A stretch of DNA of 21,099 nt from Ruminococcus callidus (GTDB lineage: Bacteria; Bacillota; Clostridia; Oscillospirales; Ruminococcaceae). Under the pieces are notes generated by a model that had not been told where the DNA came from, searched no databases, and worked only from the letters and a program-made list of their open reading frames with translations. The stretch covers positions 1 through 21,099 of the forward strand of contig NZ_JAJFCK010000041.1 of the NCBI RefSeq assembly GCF_020709055.1, written 5' to 3'. Shown here piece after piece: positions 6,940 to 14,300 of the stretch; within the stretch, counting starts at the first letter, position 1, and the number at the start of each line of letters is the position of its first letter. Position numbers and translations under genes: made by a program.

Positions 6940-7977
6940 ATGTCAGTTAAAGTTGCTATTAATGGTTTTGGCCGTATTGGTCGTCTCGCATTCCGTCAGA
7001 TGTTCGGCGCAGAGGGTTATGAGGTTGTTGCTATCAACGACCTGACCAAGCCTTCCATGCTGGCTCACCTGCTGAAGTATGATACTGCACAGGGCGGTTA
7101 CGCAGGCAAGATCGGCGAGAACAAGCACACTGTTTCCGCTGATGATGAAGCTGGTACTATCACAGTAGACGGCAAGACCCTGAAGATCTATGCAAAGGCA
7201 AACGCTGCTGAGCTGCCGTGGGGCGAGATCGGTGTTGACGTTGTTCTGGAATGCACTGGTTTCTACACTTCCAAGGCAAAGGCACAGGCTCACATCGATG
7301 CTGGTGCAAAGAAGGTTGTTATTTCTGCTCCGGCTGGTAGCGATCTGCCGACTATCGTTTACAACGTAAACCACAACACCCTGACCGCTGATGACAAGAT
7401 CATCTCTGCTGCATCCTGCACTACCAACTGCCTGGCTCCGATGGCAAAGGCTCTGAATGACTACGCTCCGATCCAGAGCGGTATCATGAGCACCATCCAC
7501 GCTTACACTGGCGACCAGATGATCCTGGACGGCCCGCACAGAAAGGGTGACCTGAGAAGAGCAAGAGCTGGCGCTGCTAACATCGTTCCGAACTCCACCG
7601 GTGCTGCAAAGGCAATCGGTCTGGTTATTCCGGAACTGAACGGCAAGCTGATCGGTTCTGCACAGCGTGTACCGGTTCCGACTGGTTCCACTACCATCCT
7701 GACCGCTGTTGTTAAGGGTGCAGACGTAACTGTTGACGGCATCAATGCTGCTATGAAGGCTGCTGCTACTGAGTCCTATGGCTACAACGAAGAGCCGATC
7801 GTATCTTCTGACGTTATCGGCATGAAGTATGGTTCTCTGTTCGATGCAACTCAGACCATGGTTTCCAAGATCGCTGATGATCTGTACGAAGTACAGGTTG
7901 TTTCTTGGTACGACAACGAGAACAGCTACACCAGCCAGATGGTTCGCACCATCAAGTTCTTCGCTGAACTGGCATAA
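6940..7977 (+). CDS. gap: Glyceraldehyde-3-phosphate dehydrogenase, NAD-type
   Basis: This 345-aa cytosolic enzyme converts glyceraldehyde-3-phosphate, NAD and phosphate to 1,3-bisphosphoglycerate in glycolysis. The N-terminal Rossmann motif INGFGRIGR is at residues 7-15. D34 in AINDLT is the residue that usually selects NAD over NADP. The active-site segment [13 protein letters not shown] places the catalytic cysteine at C160. HAYTGDQ and the C-terminal [15 protein letters not shown] are also present. The gene uses a narrow set of codons (GGT, GCT, CTG, GTT, AAG), like the PFL genes and unlike most neighbours, as expected for very high expression. AGGAGG precedes the ATG. It appears monocistronic, between its own promoter and a strong terminator. 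No phosphoglycerate kinase gene follows. Confidence 0.97.
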   Translation: MSVKVAINGFGRIGRLAFRQMFGAEGYEVVAINDLTKPSMLAHLLKYDTAQGGYAGKIGENKHTVSADDEAGTITVDGKTLKIYAKANAAELPWGEIGVDVVLECTGFYTSKAKAQAHIDAGAKKVVISAPAGSDLPTIVYNVNHNTLTADDKIISAASCTTNCLAPMAKALNDYAPIQSGIMSTIHAYTGDQMILDGPHRKGDLRRARAGAANIVPNSTGAAKAIGLVIPELNGKLIGSAQRVPVPTGSTTILTAVVKGADVTVDGINAAMKAAATESYGYNEEPIVSSDVIGMKYGSLFDATQTMVSKIADDLYEVQVVSWYDNENSYTSQMVRTIKFFAELA

Positions 7978-8027
7978 GGAAAGCACATTCTCGATAGGAC
8001 AAGCAATTTGTCTGAATCTCGCAATTG

Positions 8028-8060
8028 AAAGCGGCGTGGCGTTCTGCCATGCCGCTTTTT
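8028..8060 (+). terminator. Intrinsic terminator of the GAPDH gene
   Basis: A 13-bp stem with one G-T pair (8028-8040 with 8046-8058; AAAGCGGC arms) around GTTCT is followed by a T run. The remaining intergenic sequence to 8200 is A/T-rich. No comparably strong terminator for the convergent gene ending at 8201 was found there. Confidence 0.85.
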
Positions 8061-8200
8061 GCGTTTTCTCTGCATAAAGTTCAATATATCGCAGAAAACA
8101 GATAGAAGATGCGATAAAAAAGAGCTTCTGATTTTTTGCGGTTTCGGCGAGACTGGCAGCTGTGCTTTACGGCAGCTTTTTTCAGAGGTCAAGGAAACCC

Positions 8201-9058
8201 TCAGTCCTTGCGGGATAGGGCAACGGGCAGGTGATACGGCAGACACAGGGAGTCCTCCTGGTGTCCGATGGCGGTAGTGCAGGCGATGGGCAGCGAAGGA
8301 TCGTTTACGATTGTGCAGACCAGTCCGTAGAGCAGCGGCATGAAATGCTTCTGTTCTAACTCGGAGAAGTTTCCAAGCAGGACACCGCTGCACTGCCGGA
8401 ATGCGCCGGCCTGCTGATACTGGTGCAGCATGGTTTCGATTCGCTTCAGACCGCCAGAGCAGCTCTCCAGAAACAGCACCTCGCCGGCGAAATCCGGCTG
8501 CCAAGGTGTGCCCATGAGTTTTAGTGTGCAGCGGATGTTTCCGCCAATCAGCGTGCCGGTCAGGGAATCTCCGTGCAGGAAGCTAATGGGAAATTCCGGA
8601 ACCTGTGGCGGTTCGCCGAATATCGCTGCCGAGAAGCTTGCTCTGGCAATTGCTGAACTGCACAGAAAGCGTGGCTGGAAATACCAGACGGGCACGTCGG
8701 CGCATTGCCGCAGGGGGTTCAGCAGTACGGAGAGGTCGCTGTAGCCGAAAAATGGCTTTGCATGCGCACGAATTGCCGGGAAATCCAGAAACGGCAGGAC
8801 AGCATTGGCAGAATCTCCGCCGGAAACGTCAAGAATGGCGCTGATGCTGTCATCCCGGAACGCCTGCATCAGTGCAGCGGCACGTTCCTGCGGCAGCTGT
8901 GTGACACCGCCTGCAGCGCAGTAGAGCGCCGGCGAGATCACTGCCTCCAGCCCCATTTTTTCCAGTTCAGCACACAGTGCGTCGATGGCCGGTTTGTCAT
9001 GCCAATCTCTTCCGTCGGAGCACCCGACCAGCGCAACCCGTTTTTTCAAATGCAGCAT
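8201..9058 (-). CDS. LD-carboxypeptidase family protein (peptidase S66)
   Basis: The 285-aa protein belongs to the S66 serine peptidases, which include LdcA (releases the terminal D-Ala from muropeptide tetrapeptides during cell-wall recycling) and MccF (microcin C self-immunity). The expected Ser-Glu-His triad is visible: S107 in GYSDLS, E198 in LFLESC, and H266 in AIGHQED. The LDVSGGDSANAVLPFLD segment corresponds to the conserved RGGYGxxRLLPxLD region. No signal peptide is present, so it is cytosolic. The start has AAAGGA upstream and a consensus promoter at 9097-9125. Wall recycling or peptide detoxification cannot be separated from sequence alone. Confidence 0.85.
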   Translation of the reverse strand: MLHLKKRVALVGCSDGRDWHDKPAIDALCAELEKMGLEAVISPALYCAAGGVTQLPQERAAALMQAFRDDSISAILDVSGGDSANAVLPFLDFPAIRAHAKPFFGYSDLSVLLNPLRQCADVPVWYFQPRFLCSSAIARASFSAAIFGEPPQVPEFPISFLHGDSLTGTLIGGNIRCTLKLMGTPWQPDFAGEVLFLESCSGGLKRIETMLHQYQQAGAFRQCSGVLLGNFSELEQKHFMPLLYGLVCTIVNDPSLPIACTTAIGHQEDSLCLPYHLPVALSRKD

Positions 9059-9096
9059 AAAATTCCATTCCTTTCAGCGCTGTTTCCTTTTCCCAT

Positions 9097-9125
9097 AGTA
9101 TAGCATGTGCGCCAGTGAAAGTCAA
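9097..9125 (-). promoter_or_regulatory. Sigma-A promoter of the S66 peptidase gene
   Basis: Minus strand TTGACT (9125-9120) and TATACT (9102-9097) with a 17-bp spacer. It is divergent from the PFL promoter. The 9126-9271 stretch between them is A/T-rich with poly-A/T tracts and no further clear feature. Confidence 0.75.
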
Positions 9126-9271
9126 TCGCTGGAAGTGACAATTATTTTGCAAAAAAAACAAAAAGGGAGGTTTTCATTTCTTTTTTTCAAAATCGAAATG
9201 GGATAATGCAGGAGAAAAATTGAAAAATAAGGTTCTCTAAAAAAAATCTTGGAGAAATTTCTTGAAAGCTA

Positions 9272-9300
9272 TTGACTTAGTAGTTGAGATGTGTTATTAT
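9272..9300 (+). promoter_or_regulatory. Sigma-A promoter of the pyruvate formate-lyase operon
   Basis: TTGACT (9272-9277) and TATTAT (9295-9300) are separated by 17 bp. The predicted start near 9307 gives an unusually long leader of about 130 nt. Confidence 0.7.
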
Positions 9301-9306
9301 TTAAGA

Positions 9307-9437
9307 GAAACAAAGCGCAGACGAAGTGCAGTGGAAAACTACGCCGGATTTCCGGCGGTTTCACCGCATTTTCTGTCTGTGATTTGCAAAAATCTATCAA
9401 AATTCTGCTGGTTTTCCAGCAAAGGGGAGATTTAAAG
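9307..9437 (+). promoter_or_regulatory. Structured 5' leader of the PFL operon
   Basis: The leader contains two clean hairpins: CGCCGG-ATTT-CCGGCG (9342-9357) and GCTGG-TTTT-CCAGC (9407-9420). The second abuts the AAAGGGGA ribosome site at 9421 and could affect its access. An in-frame extension of the PFL reading frame through this region is open, but lacks family similarity and starts before or at the promoter, so it is taken as untranslated. Confidence 0.45.
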
Positions 9438-11525
9438 ATGGCAGAGTCTATGACAAAGGCATGGGAAGGTTTCGTTGATGGTGCTTGGAGCAAGACAATC
9501 GACGTCCGTGACTTCATTCAGAAGAACTACACACCGTATGAAGGTGATGAGAGCTTCCTGGCTGGTCCGACCGAGGCTACCACAAAGCTGTGGGGCGAGG
9601 TAATGGATCTGTTCCAGAAGGAGCGGGAAAACGGCGGCGTTCTGGATATGGACACCAAGATTGTTTCGACGGTAAACTCTCACGAAGCCGGCTATATCGA
9701 CAAGGATCTGGAAACCATCGTTGGTTTGCAGACCGATAAGCCGTTGAAGCGTTCTCTCCAGCCGTTCGGCGGTATCCGTATGGCAGAAGAGGCTTGCAAG
9801 GCCTATGGCTATGAAGTTGATCCGGAGATCAGCTACATCTTCACACACTACAGAAAGACACACAACGAGGGCGTATTCGATGTTTACACACCGGAAATGC
9901 GTGCTGCTCGTCATAACGCAATCATCACCGGTCTGCCGGATGCTTACGGCCGTGGCCGTATCATCGGTGACTATCGCCGTGTTGCTCTGTACGGTATCGA
10001 CCGCCTGATCGAAGACAAGAACTATCAGAAGGCTGTTACTTCCGGTACAATGACAGAAGAAAAGATTCGTCTGCGTGAGGAACTGGCAGAGCAGATCAAG
10101 GCTCTGAAGGCTCTGAAGGCAATGGCTGCTCGTTATGGTTATGATATTTCCGTACCGGCTGCCAACGCAAAGGAAGCAATCCAGTGGACTTATTTCGCAT
10201 ATCTGGGTGCAGTAAAGGATCAGAACGGCGCTGCAATGAGCCTGGGACGTACCTCTACTTTCCTGGATATCTACATTCAGCGTGATCTGGACAACGGCAC
10301 TCTGACTGAGGAACAGGCACAGGAATATATCGATCACTTCATCATGAAGCTGCGTATGGTAAAGTTCGCAAGAACTCCGGAATACAACGCACTGTTCTCC
10401 GGCGACCCGCAGTGGGTTACCGAGTCCATCGGCGGTATGGGTATCGATGGCAGAACACTGGTTACTAAGAACAGCTTCCGTTATCTGCATACTCTGGAAA
10501 ACCTGGGTACTGCTCCGGAGCCGAACCTGACCGTTCTGTGGTCTAAGAGACTGCCGAAGGCATTCAAGCACTACTGTGCAAAGCTCTCCATCAACACCTC
10601 TTCCTTCCAGTATGAGAACGATGATCTGATGCGTGTGACACACGGCGATGACTATGCAATCGCTTGCTGCGTATCCTCCATGCGTGTTGGTAAGGAAATG
10701 CAGTTCTTCGGCGCACGTGCAAACCTGGCAAAGTGCCTGCTGTACGCCATCAACGGCGGTGTTGACGAAAGACTGGATGCAAAGACCGGTAAGCACAATC
10801 AGGTTGGTCCGAAGTATCGTCCGGTAGAAGGCGATTATCTGGACTACGATGATGTTATGGCAAAGTACACCGACATGATGGCTTGGCTGGCTAAGCTGTA
10901 TGTAGATACCCTGAACTGCATCCACTACATGCACGACAAGTATTGCTACGAGGCAATCCAGATGGCACTGCACGACAGAGATGTAAAGCGTTACTTCGCA
11001 ACTGGTATCGCTGGTATGTCTGTTGTTGCTGACTCCCTGTCTGCAATCAAGTATGCAAAGGTTAAGTGCATCCGTGATGAATTCGGCGTAGTAACCGACT
11101 TTGAAGTAGAAGGCGACTTCCCGAAGTACGGCAACAACGACGACCGTGTCGACAGCATTGCTGTTGAGATCCTGGACAAGTTTATGGACATGATTCGCAG
11201 CAACTACTGCTACAGAGGCGGCGTTCCGACCACTTCTATCCTGACCATCACTTCCAACGTTGTATACGGTAAGAAGACTGGTAACACTCCGGATGGCCGT
11301 AAAAAGGGTCAGCCGCTGGCTCCGGGCGCAAACCCGATGCACGGCCGTGACACCCACGGTGCAGCTGCTTCTATGGCTTCTGTTGCTAAGCTGCCGTGGA
11401 AGAACGCACAGGATGGTATCTCCAATACCTTCACCATCATCCCGGATGCTCTGGGTAAGGATTCCAAGGTATTCGCTGGCGATATCGATATCGAATCCAT
11501 CCGCAAGGAAATGGAAAGCAAGTAA
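9438..11525 (+). CDS. pflB: Pyruvate formate-lyase catalytic polypeptide lacking the glycyl-radical domain
   Basis: This 695-aa protein is the PFL barrel that splits pyruvate and CoA into acetyl-CoA and formate. The family N-terminus ([20 protein letters not shown]) supports the ATG at 9438, with AAAGGGGA upstream. The catalytic tandem cysteines are C410-C411 in AIACCVSSM, equivalent to C418-C419 of E. coli PflB, followed by [15 protein letters not shown]. The C-terminal part keeps [22 protein letters not shown] in family form and reaches [13 protein letters not shown]. There it leaves the family alignment for a 16-residue acidic tail ([16 protein letters not shown]) and stops. The whole glycyl-radical domain (about 65 residues including G734 in E. 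coli) is missing and is supplied by the gene at 11826-12065. The narrow codon use indicates high expression. The stop is not a frameshift scar: no glycyl-domain remnant follows in any frame before 11826. Confidence 0.95.
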   Translation: MAESMTKAWEGFVDGAWSKTIDVRDFIQKNYTPYEGDESFLAGPTEATTKLWGEVMDLFQKERENGGVLDMDTKIVSTVNSHEAGYIDKDLETIVGLQTDKPLKRSLQPFGGIRMAEEACKAYGYEVDPEISYIFTHYRKTHNEGVFDVYTPEMRAARHNAIITGLPDAYGRGRIIGDYRRVALYGIDRLIEDKNYQKAVTSGTMTEEKIRLREELAEQIKALKALKAMAARYGYDISVPAANAKEAIQWTYFAYLGAVKDQNGAAMSLGRTSTFLDIYIQRDLDNGTLTEEQAQEYIDHFIMKLRMVKFARTPEYNALFSGDPQWVTESIGGMGIDGRTLVTKNSFRYLHTLENLGTAPEPNLTVLWSKRLPKAFKHYCAKLSINTSSFQYENDDLMRVTHGDDYAIACCVSSMRVGKEMQFFGARANLAKCLLYAINGGVDERLDAKTGKHNQVGPKYRPVEGDYLDYDDVMAKYTDMMAWLAKLYVDTLNCIHYMHDKYCYEAIQMALHDRDVKRYFATGIAGMSVVADSLSAIKYAKVKCIRDEFGVVTDFEVEGDFPKYGNNDDRVDSIAVEILDKFMDMIRSNYCYRGGVPTTSILTITSNVVYGKKTGNTPDGRKKGQPLAPGANPMHGRDTHGAAASMASVAKLPWKNAQDGISNTFTIIPDALGKDSKVFAGDIDIESIRKEMESK

Positions 11526-11559
11526 GGCTCTTTTTTGAAAAAGAAAGGAGGCGGATGTC

Positions 11560-11769
11560 ATGGCAGAACATGAGGTCAAAGAACAGGATAAGTCGGATGA
11601 ACTGGTGGATATGATCGAAAAGCTGATGGAAGACGGCAGCGGTCATTTGACCATTTCGGAGGACGATCTGATGGGCGGAGGCATGAGTGTGAAAACCTAT
11701 CGCAGTATGGACTGCTCCAAGGGAAACATGGCATGCTGTCAGCCTACTGAGTTTATAGAGGACGAGTGA
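11560..11769 (+). CDS. Unrecognised 69-aa acidic protein between the two PFL parts
   Basis: I do not recognise this protein. It is strongly acidic with a predicted amphipathic helix at about residues 11-24 (KSDELVDMIEKLME), a Gly-rich turn with GGGMS at about 39-43, and three cysteines near the end (C52, C59, C60 in DCSKGNMACC) that could bind a metal or be redox active. It has no signal peptide or membrane helix. AAAGGAGG sits at good spacing before the ATG. It lies 34 bp after the catalytic PFL gene and 56 bp before the glycyl-radical gene, on the same strand. From position alone it is a candidate assembly factor, tether or protector for the split enzyme. That role is inferred. Confidence 0.75.
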   Translation: MAEHEVKEQDKSDELVDMIEKLMEDGSGHLTISEDDLMGGGMSVKTYRSMDCSKGNMACCQPTEFIEDE

Positions 11770-11825
11770 GTTTTCACTAGTCCCCGGCAACCCGTATCTG
11801 TAAATTCTGCGAGGAGGAATTTATC

Positions 11826-12065
11826 ATGGCAAATGAAAAGCAAATTGAAAATCTGGTTGGCCTGCTGGACGGCTATGCTGAAAAAGGCGGTCACCACCTG
11901 AACGTAAACGTACTGAATCGTGAAACTCTGCTGGATGCTCAGCAGCATCCGGAAAAGTATCCGCAGCTGACCATCCGTGTTAGCGGATACGCTGTAAACT
12001 TCATCAAGCTGACCAAGGAACAGCAGGATGATGTTATCACCAGAACTTTCCACGCTTCTCTCTAA
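11826..12065 (+). CDS. Stand-alone glycyl-radical subunit of pyruvate formate-lyase (GrcA/YfiD-like)
   Basis: The 79-aa product is essentially only the C-terminal domain of PFL. After an 8-residue lead (MANEKQIE) it begins NLVGLLDGY, exactly where the catalytic polypeptide stops matching. It continues through [16 protein letters not shown] and PEKYPQLTI to RVSGYAVNF, where G54 (codon 11985-11987) is the predicted radical glycine. It ends [13 protein letters not shown], like the end of E. coli PflB. It is shorter than E. coli GrcA (127 aa), a spare part that rescues oxygen-cleaved PFL, and here the main enzyme has no such domain of its own. GAGGAGG precedes the ATG, and codon use matches the catalytic gene. 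It should insert in the barrel of the 695-aa protein and be activated by the activase at 12274. Confidence 0.95.
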   Translation: MANEKQIENLVGLLDGYAEKGGHHLNVNVLNRETLLDAQQHPEKYPQLTIRVSGYAVNFIKLTKEQQDDVITRTFHASL

Positions 12066-12273
12066 GAAAAAGCGGATTTTGCCGGAGTGCAGTGGGAATC
12101 CTATTGCAGTACGGCAGTGCTGAATTGTTTCATATGAAGTAACGTGTACTCTTTGCGGTCCGCAGTGGCACACGTGTTGTGCCCGTAGCGGTGACGCAAA
12201 AGGCAAGAATACTAGCAGTGGACGTGCAGAATTTCTGTGCGTCCATTGTTGTATCTGCCGGAAAGGAAGAAAA
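12066..12273 (+). other. Structured intergenic region before pflA
   Basis: This 208-bp gap holds two hairpins: GGCACA-CGTGT-TGTGCC (12167-12183) and an 11-bp stem with two G-T pairs, TGGACGTGCAG-AATTT-CTGTGCGTCCA (12219-12245). Neither has a following T run, so they are not typical terminators. They may be processing or stability elements that let pflA be expressed at a lower level than the PFL parts. Only a weak promoter candidate was seen (TTGTTT, 16 bp, TACTCT around 12126-12153). Confidence 0.45.
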
Positions 12274-13038
12274 ATGGAAGGACATATTCACTCAACCGAG
12301 AGCTTTGGCACGGTAGACGGCCCCGGCATTCGCTTTGTGGTTTTCTTTCAGGGATGCCCCATGCGCTGTTTGTACTGCCATAATCCGGACACATGGACGG
12401 TGGGCGGCGGAGATCAGAACCTGCGCAGCGTGGAATCGTTGTTGAAAGAGTACGACGGCATCAAGGAATTTCTGCACGATGGCGGAATCACTGCAACCGG
12501 CGGTGAACCCCTGTTGCAGATGCCGTTTTTGACAGAGCTGTTTGAGGCGGCAAAGAAAAAGGGAATTCACACCTGCCTGGACTCTTGCGGTATCACCTTT
12601 CGTCAGGAACGGCGTGCCGAATTTGACCGCCTTATGGCGGCAACCGATTTGGTGATGCTGGACATCAAGCACATTGACGATGCCGAGCACCAGAAGCTGA
12701 CCGGACAGAGCAACAAGCACATTCTGGAGTTTGCGGAGTACTTGAAAGAAAAGAACGTGCCCGTCTGGATTCGCCACGTTGTCGTACCGACGATTACGCT
12801 CAACGACGAATACCTGTATCGTCTGGGCTATTTTATCGGCGGACTGGATAACCTCAAGGCGCTGGATGTGCTGCCTTATCACACCATGGGTGAGGTGAAG
12901 TACCAGAATCTGGGGATCGACTACCCGCTGAAGGGGATTCCTGCTGCCACCAAGGAGGAGGCAGAACATGCCAAGGAGGTTATTTTCCATGGCATGAAGG
13001 CACGCATTCGGGACGACATTGAAGCCAAAAAAGTGTGA
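12274..13038 (+). CDS. pflA: Pyruvate formate-lyase activating enzyme (radical SAM)
   Basis: This 254-aa radical-SAM enzyme uses S-adenosylmethionine and a 4Fe-4S cluster to abstract hydrogen from the PFL glycine, creating the active radical. The cluster motif CxxxCxxC is GCPMRCLYCHNP (C28, C32, C35). GTVDGPGIR precedes it, and TGGEPLLQ is the SAM-binding GGE motif. DIKHID and the C-terminal YHTMGEVKYQNLG match PFL activases, and length is close to the E. coli enzyme (246 aa). AAAGGAAG precedes the ATG. It is last in the operon, with a strong terminator. Its substrate here is predicted to be the separate 79-aa subunit, alone or docked, which differs from the usual full-length PFL. Confidence 0.96.
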   Translation: MEGHIHSTESFGTVDGPGIRFVVFFQGCPMRCLYCHNPDTWTVGGGDQNLRSVESLLKEYDGIKEFLHDGGITATGGEPLLQMPFLTELFEAAKKKGIHTCLDSCGITFRQERRAEFDRLMAATDLVMLDIKHIDDAEHQKLTGQSNKHILEFAEYLKEKNVPVWIRHVVVPTITLNDEYLYRLGYFIGGLDNLKALDVLPYHTMGEVKYQNLGIDYPLKGIPAATKEEAEHAKEVIFHGMKARIRDDIEAKKV

Positions 13039-13076
13039 GCAAGTTTCGAAGCTGCGCACTTTTTCGAGAAATTTAC

Positions 13077-13106
13077 AAAAACCGCCTTGTCAAAGGCGGT
13101 TTTTTC
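13077..13106 (+). terminator. Intrinsic terminator of the PFL operon
   Basis: ACCGCCTT (13081-13088), loop GTCA, AAGGCGGT (13093-13100), extended by A/T pairs and followed by a T tract to 13106. It overlaps the promoter of the next operon. Confidence 0.9.
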
Positions 13107-13115
13107 TGTTATAAT
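13087..13115 (+). promoter_or_regulatory. Sigma-A promoter of the corA transcript, overlapping the pflA terminator
   Basis: TTGTCA (13087-13092), a 17-bp spacer and TATAAT (13110-13115). The -35 lies inside the terminator hairpin of the PFL operon. The predicted leader to the corA start is about 170 nt. Confidence 0.65.
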
Positions 13116-13171
13116 AAAAAGAGCGGCATTCGTTTTGCTGCTGATTTTGAATCGAAAAAAGGAGGTACGGC

Positions 13172-13252
13172 ATGAACGCTGACCCATACCCTTTGCCGGA
13201 GCAGAGCTTTTGCAAATGGCGCAATGTTGAAAAATGCAAGGACAGCCCGTGA
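13172..13252 (+). CDS. Candidate 26-aa leader ORF upstream of corA
   Basis: The ORF has a near-perfect AAAGGAGG site before its ATG and encodes a 26-residue peptide with two cysteines (C13 and C22, around SFCKW and EKCKD), two Trp/Tyr aromatics and two prolines near its N-terminus. It ends 42 bp before the TTG start of corA. Its last codons form the left arm of a hairpin with 13267-13275. Too short for family recognition. The strong ribosome site is the main evidence that it is translated. By analogy with leader peptides of other magnesium-transporter genes it may control corA, which is an inference. Confidence 0.5.
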   Translation: MNADPYPLPEQSFCKWRNVEKCKDSP

Positions 13253-13275
13253 TGTAACCCTCCGTACTGCCTTGC
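13236..13275 (+). promoter_or_regulatory. Hairpin between the leader ORF and the corA ribosome site
   Basis: GCAAGG-(A)-CAG (13236-13245) pairs with CTG-CCTTGC (13267-13275), nine pairs with one bulged A. The leader ORF stop codon (13250-13252) is in the loop, and the corA ribosome site AAAGGTGG begins just after the right arm. Ribosomes finishing the short ORF would disrupt it. Confidence 0.4.
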
Positions 13276-13294
13276 TGAAAGGTGGTACCTGATT

Positions 13295-14224
13295 TTGGTC
13301 TCTTATTACAAAACTGTCGCCAACCGCTTGATTGAAATCGATTCCATTATCAATGGCTGCTGGGTATCCGTTGTAGATCCCACAGCGCAGGAACGGAAGA
13401 TGCTGATCGAGGAATACGGCTTGGACAGCGACTTTTTGAAGTCATCTTTGGATGAAGAGGAGTCCTCCCGTGTGGAACAGGAGGAGAAGCAGACGCTGAT
13501 TATTGTGGATACGGCGGTTTCTGAGGTGCAGAAAGACGACACACTGATTTTCTACACCATGCCGCTGGGGATTATCATCACGGAACACCATGTGTTCACC
13601 ATTTCCCTGCGGGAGAATAAGGTGATCGATGATGTGGTAAATGGGCGTGTGCGGAACATTCAGACGCAATTCCGGACGCAGTTTGTGCTGCGGCTGATGA
13701 TGAACATCACATCATCGTTCCTGATCTACCTGAAACAGATCGATAAAACTTCCAGCGTGATGCAGCGGAAACTGCACGGTGCGATGAAAAACCACGAGCT
13801 GATTCAGATGCTGGAGTTGGAAAAATCCCTGATTTACTTCTCTACCTCCCTCAAGTCCAACGATGTCACCATGAACAAGATTCTGCGCGGACGAGTGGTG
13901 AAGCTGTACGAGGAGGATCAGGATCTGCTGGAGGACGTGCTGATCGAGTTAAAGCAGGCGCAGGAGATGGCGAGCATTTACTCCAGCATTTTGTCCGGCG
14001 TCGTGGATGCGTTTGGCTCTGTCATTTCCAACAATCTGAACATTGTCATGTGGAATTTGACTCGCATCACGATTATTCTGGCGATTCCGACCATGGTGTT
14101 CAGTTTTTACGGCATGAATACGCTGGATTTGCCCTTTGCGGAACACACCTGGGCGCCGACGCTAATTTCGCTGATTGCAACGCTTCTGGTTGCGCTGATT
14201 CTGTTCAAGTATAAGAAAAAATAG
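13295..14224 (+). CDS. corA: CorA-family magnesium/divalent cation channel
   Basis: The 309-aa product has a large cytoplasmic N-terminal domain, long charged helices, and two C-terminal membrane helices (about 250-272 and 285-304). The CorA signature Y-GMN is at 272-275, followed by an acidic periplasmic loop (TLDLPFAEHT), and a basic KYKKK end. CorA forms pentameric channels for Mg2+ uptake gated by cytoplasmic Mg2+. The TTG at 13295 is chosen because AAAGGTGG lies upstream and no in-frame ATG fits before the conserved domain. The preceding short ORF and hairpin suggest translational control. The neighbouring convergent gene also encodes a possible Mg2+ transporter. Confidence 0.9.
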   Translation: MVSYYKTVANRLIEIDSIINGCWVSVVDPTAQERKMLIEEYGLDSDFLKSSLDEEESSRVEQEEKQTLIIVDTAVSEVQKDDTLIFYTMPLGIIITEHHVFTISLRENKVIDDVVNGRVRNIQTQFRTQFVLRLMMNITSSFLIYLKQIDKTSSVMQRKLHGAMKNHELIQMLELEKSLIYFSTSLKSNDVTMNKILRGRVVKLYEEDQDLLEDVLIELKQAQEMASIYSSILSGVVDAFGSVISNNLNIVMWNLTRITIILAIPTMVFSFYGMNTLDLPFAEHTWAPTLISLIATLLVALILFKYKKK

Positions 14225-14246
14225 CCCATGGTTCTGATACAGCCGG

Positions 14247-14282
14247 AAAGCCCCCGAATTGCAGGAATCCGGGGGCTTTTTT
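14247..14282. terminator. Bidirectional terminator between convergent corA and the CNNM/CorC gene
   Basis: AAAGCCCCCG (14247-14256) pairs perfectly with CGGGGGCTTT (14270-14279), then T residues to 14282. The minus direction also gives a short T run. Confidence 0.85.
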
Positions 14283-14300
14283 GGTTGGAATGGGGGAAGA

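Noticed and set aside
6943..7986. A 347-codon frame antisense to the GAPDH gene
   Set aside because: The sense strand is unmistakable GAPDH. The antisense product has no recognisable motifs.
9432..11579. A 715-codon open frame antisense to the whole PFL catalytic gene
   Set aside because: It is a by-product of the very narrow codon use in the sense gene, which avoids TTA, CTA and TCA. It has no family similarity and no matching promoter.
11629..11673. EF-hand or dockerin-like loop in the 69-aa protein (DGSGHLTISEDDL)
   Set aside because: It lacks the conserved Gly at position 6 and the second acidic positions, and dockerins need two loops and a secretion signal, neither of which is present.
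11500..11830. The missing PFL radical domain as a frameshift or premature stop
   Set aside because: The catalytic gene ends in a new acidic tail, the radical gene has its own ribosome site, start and 8-residue lead, a separate ORF lies between, and no domain remnants occur in other frames.
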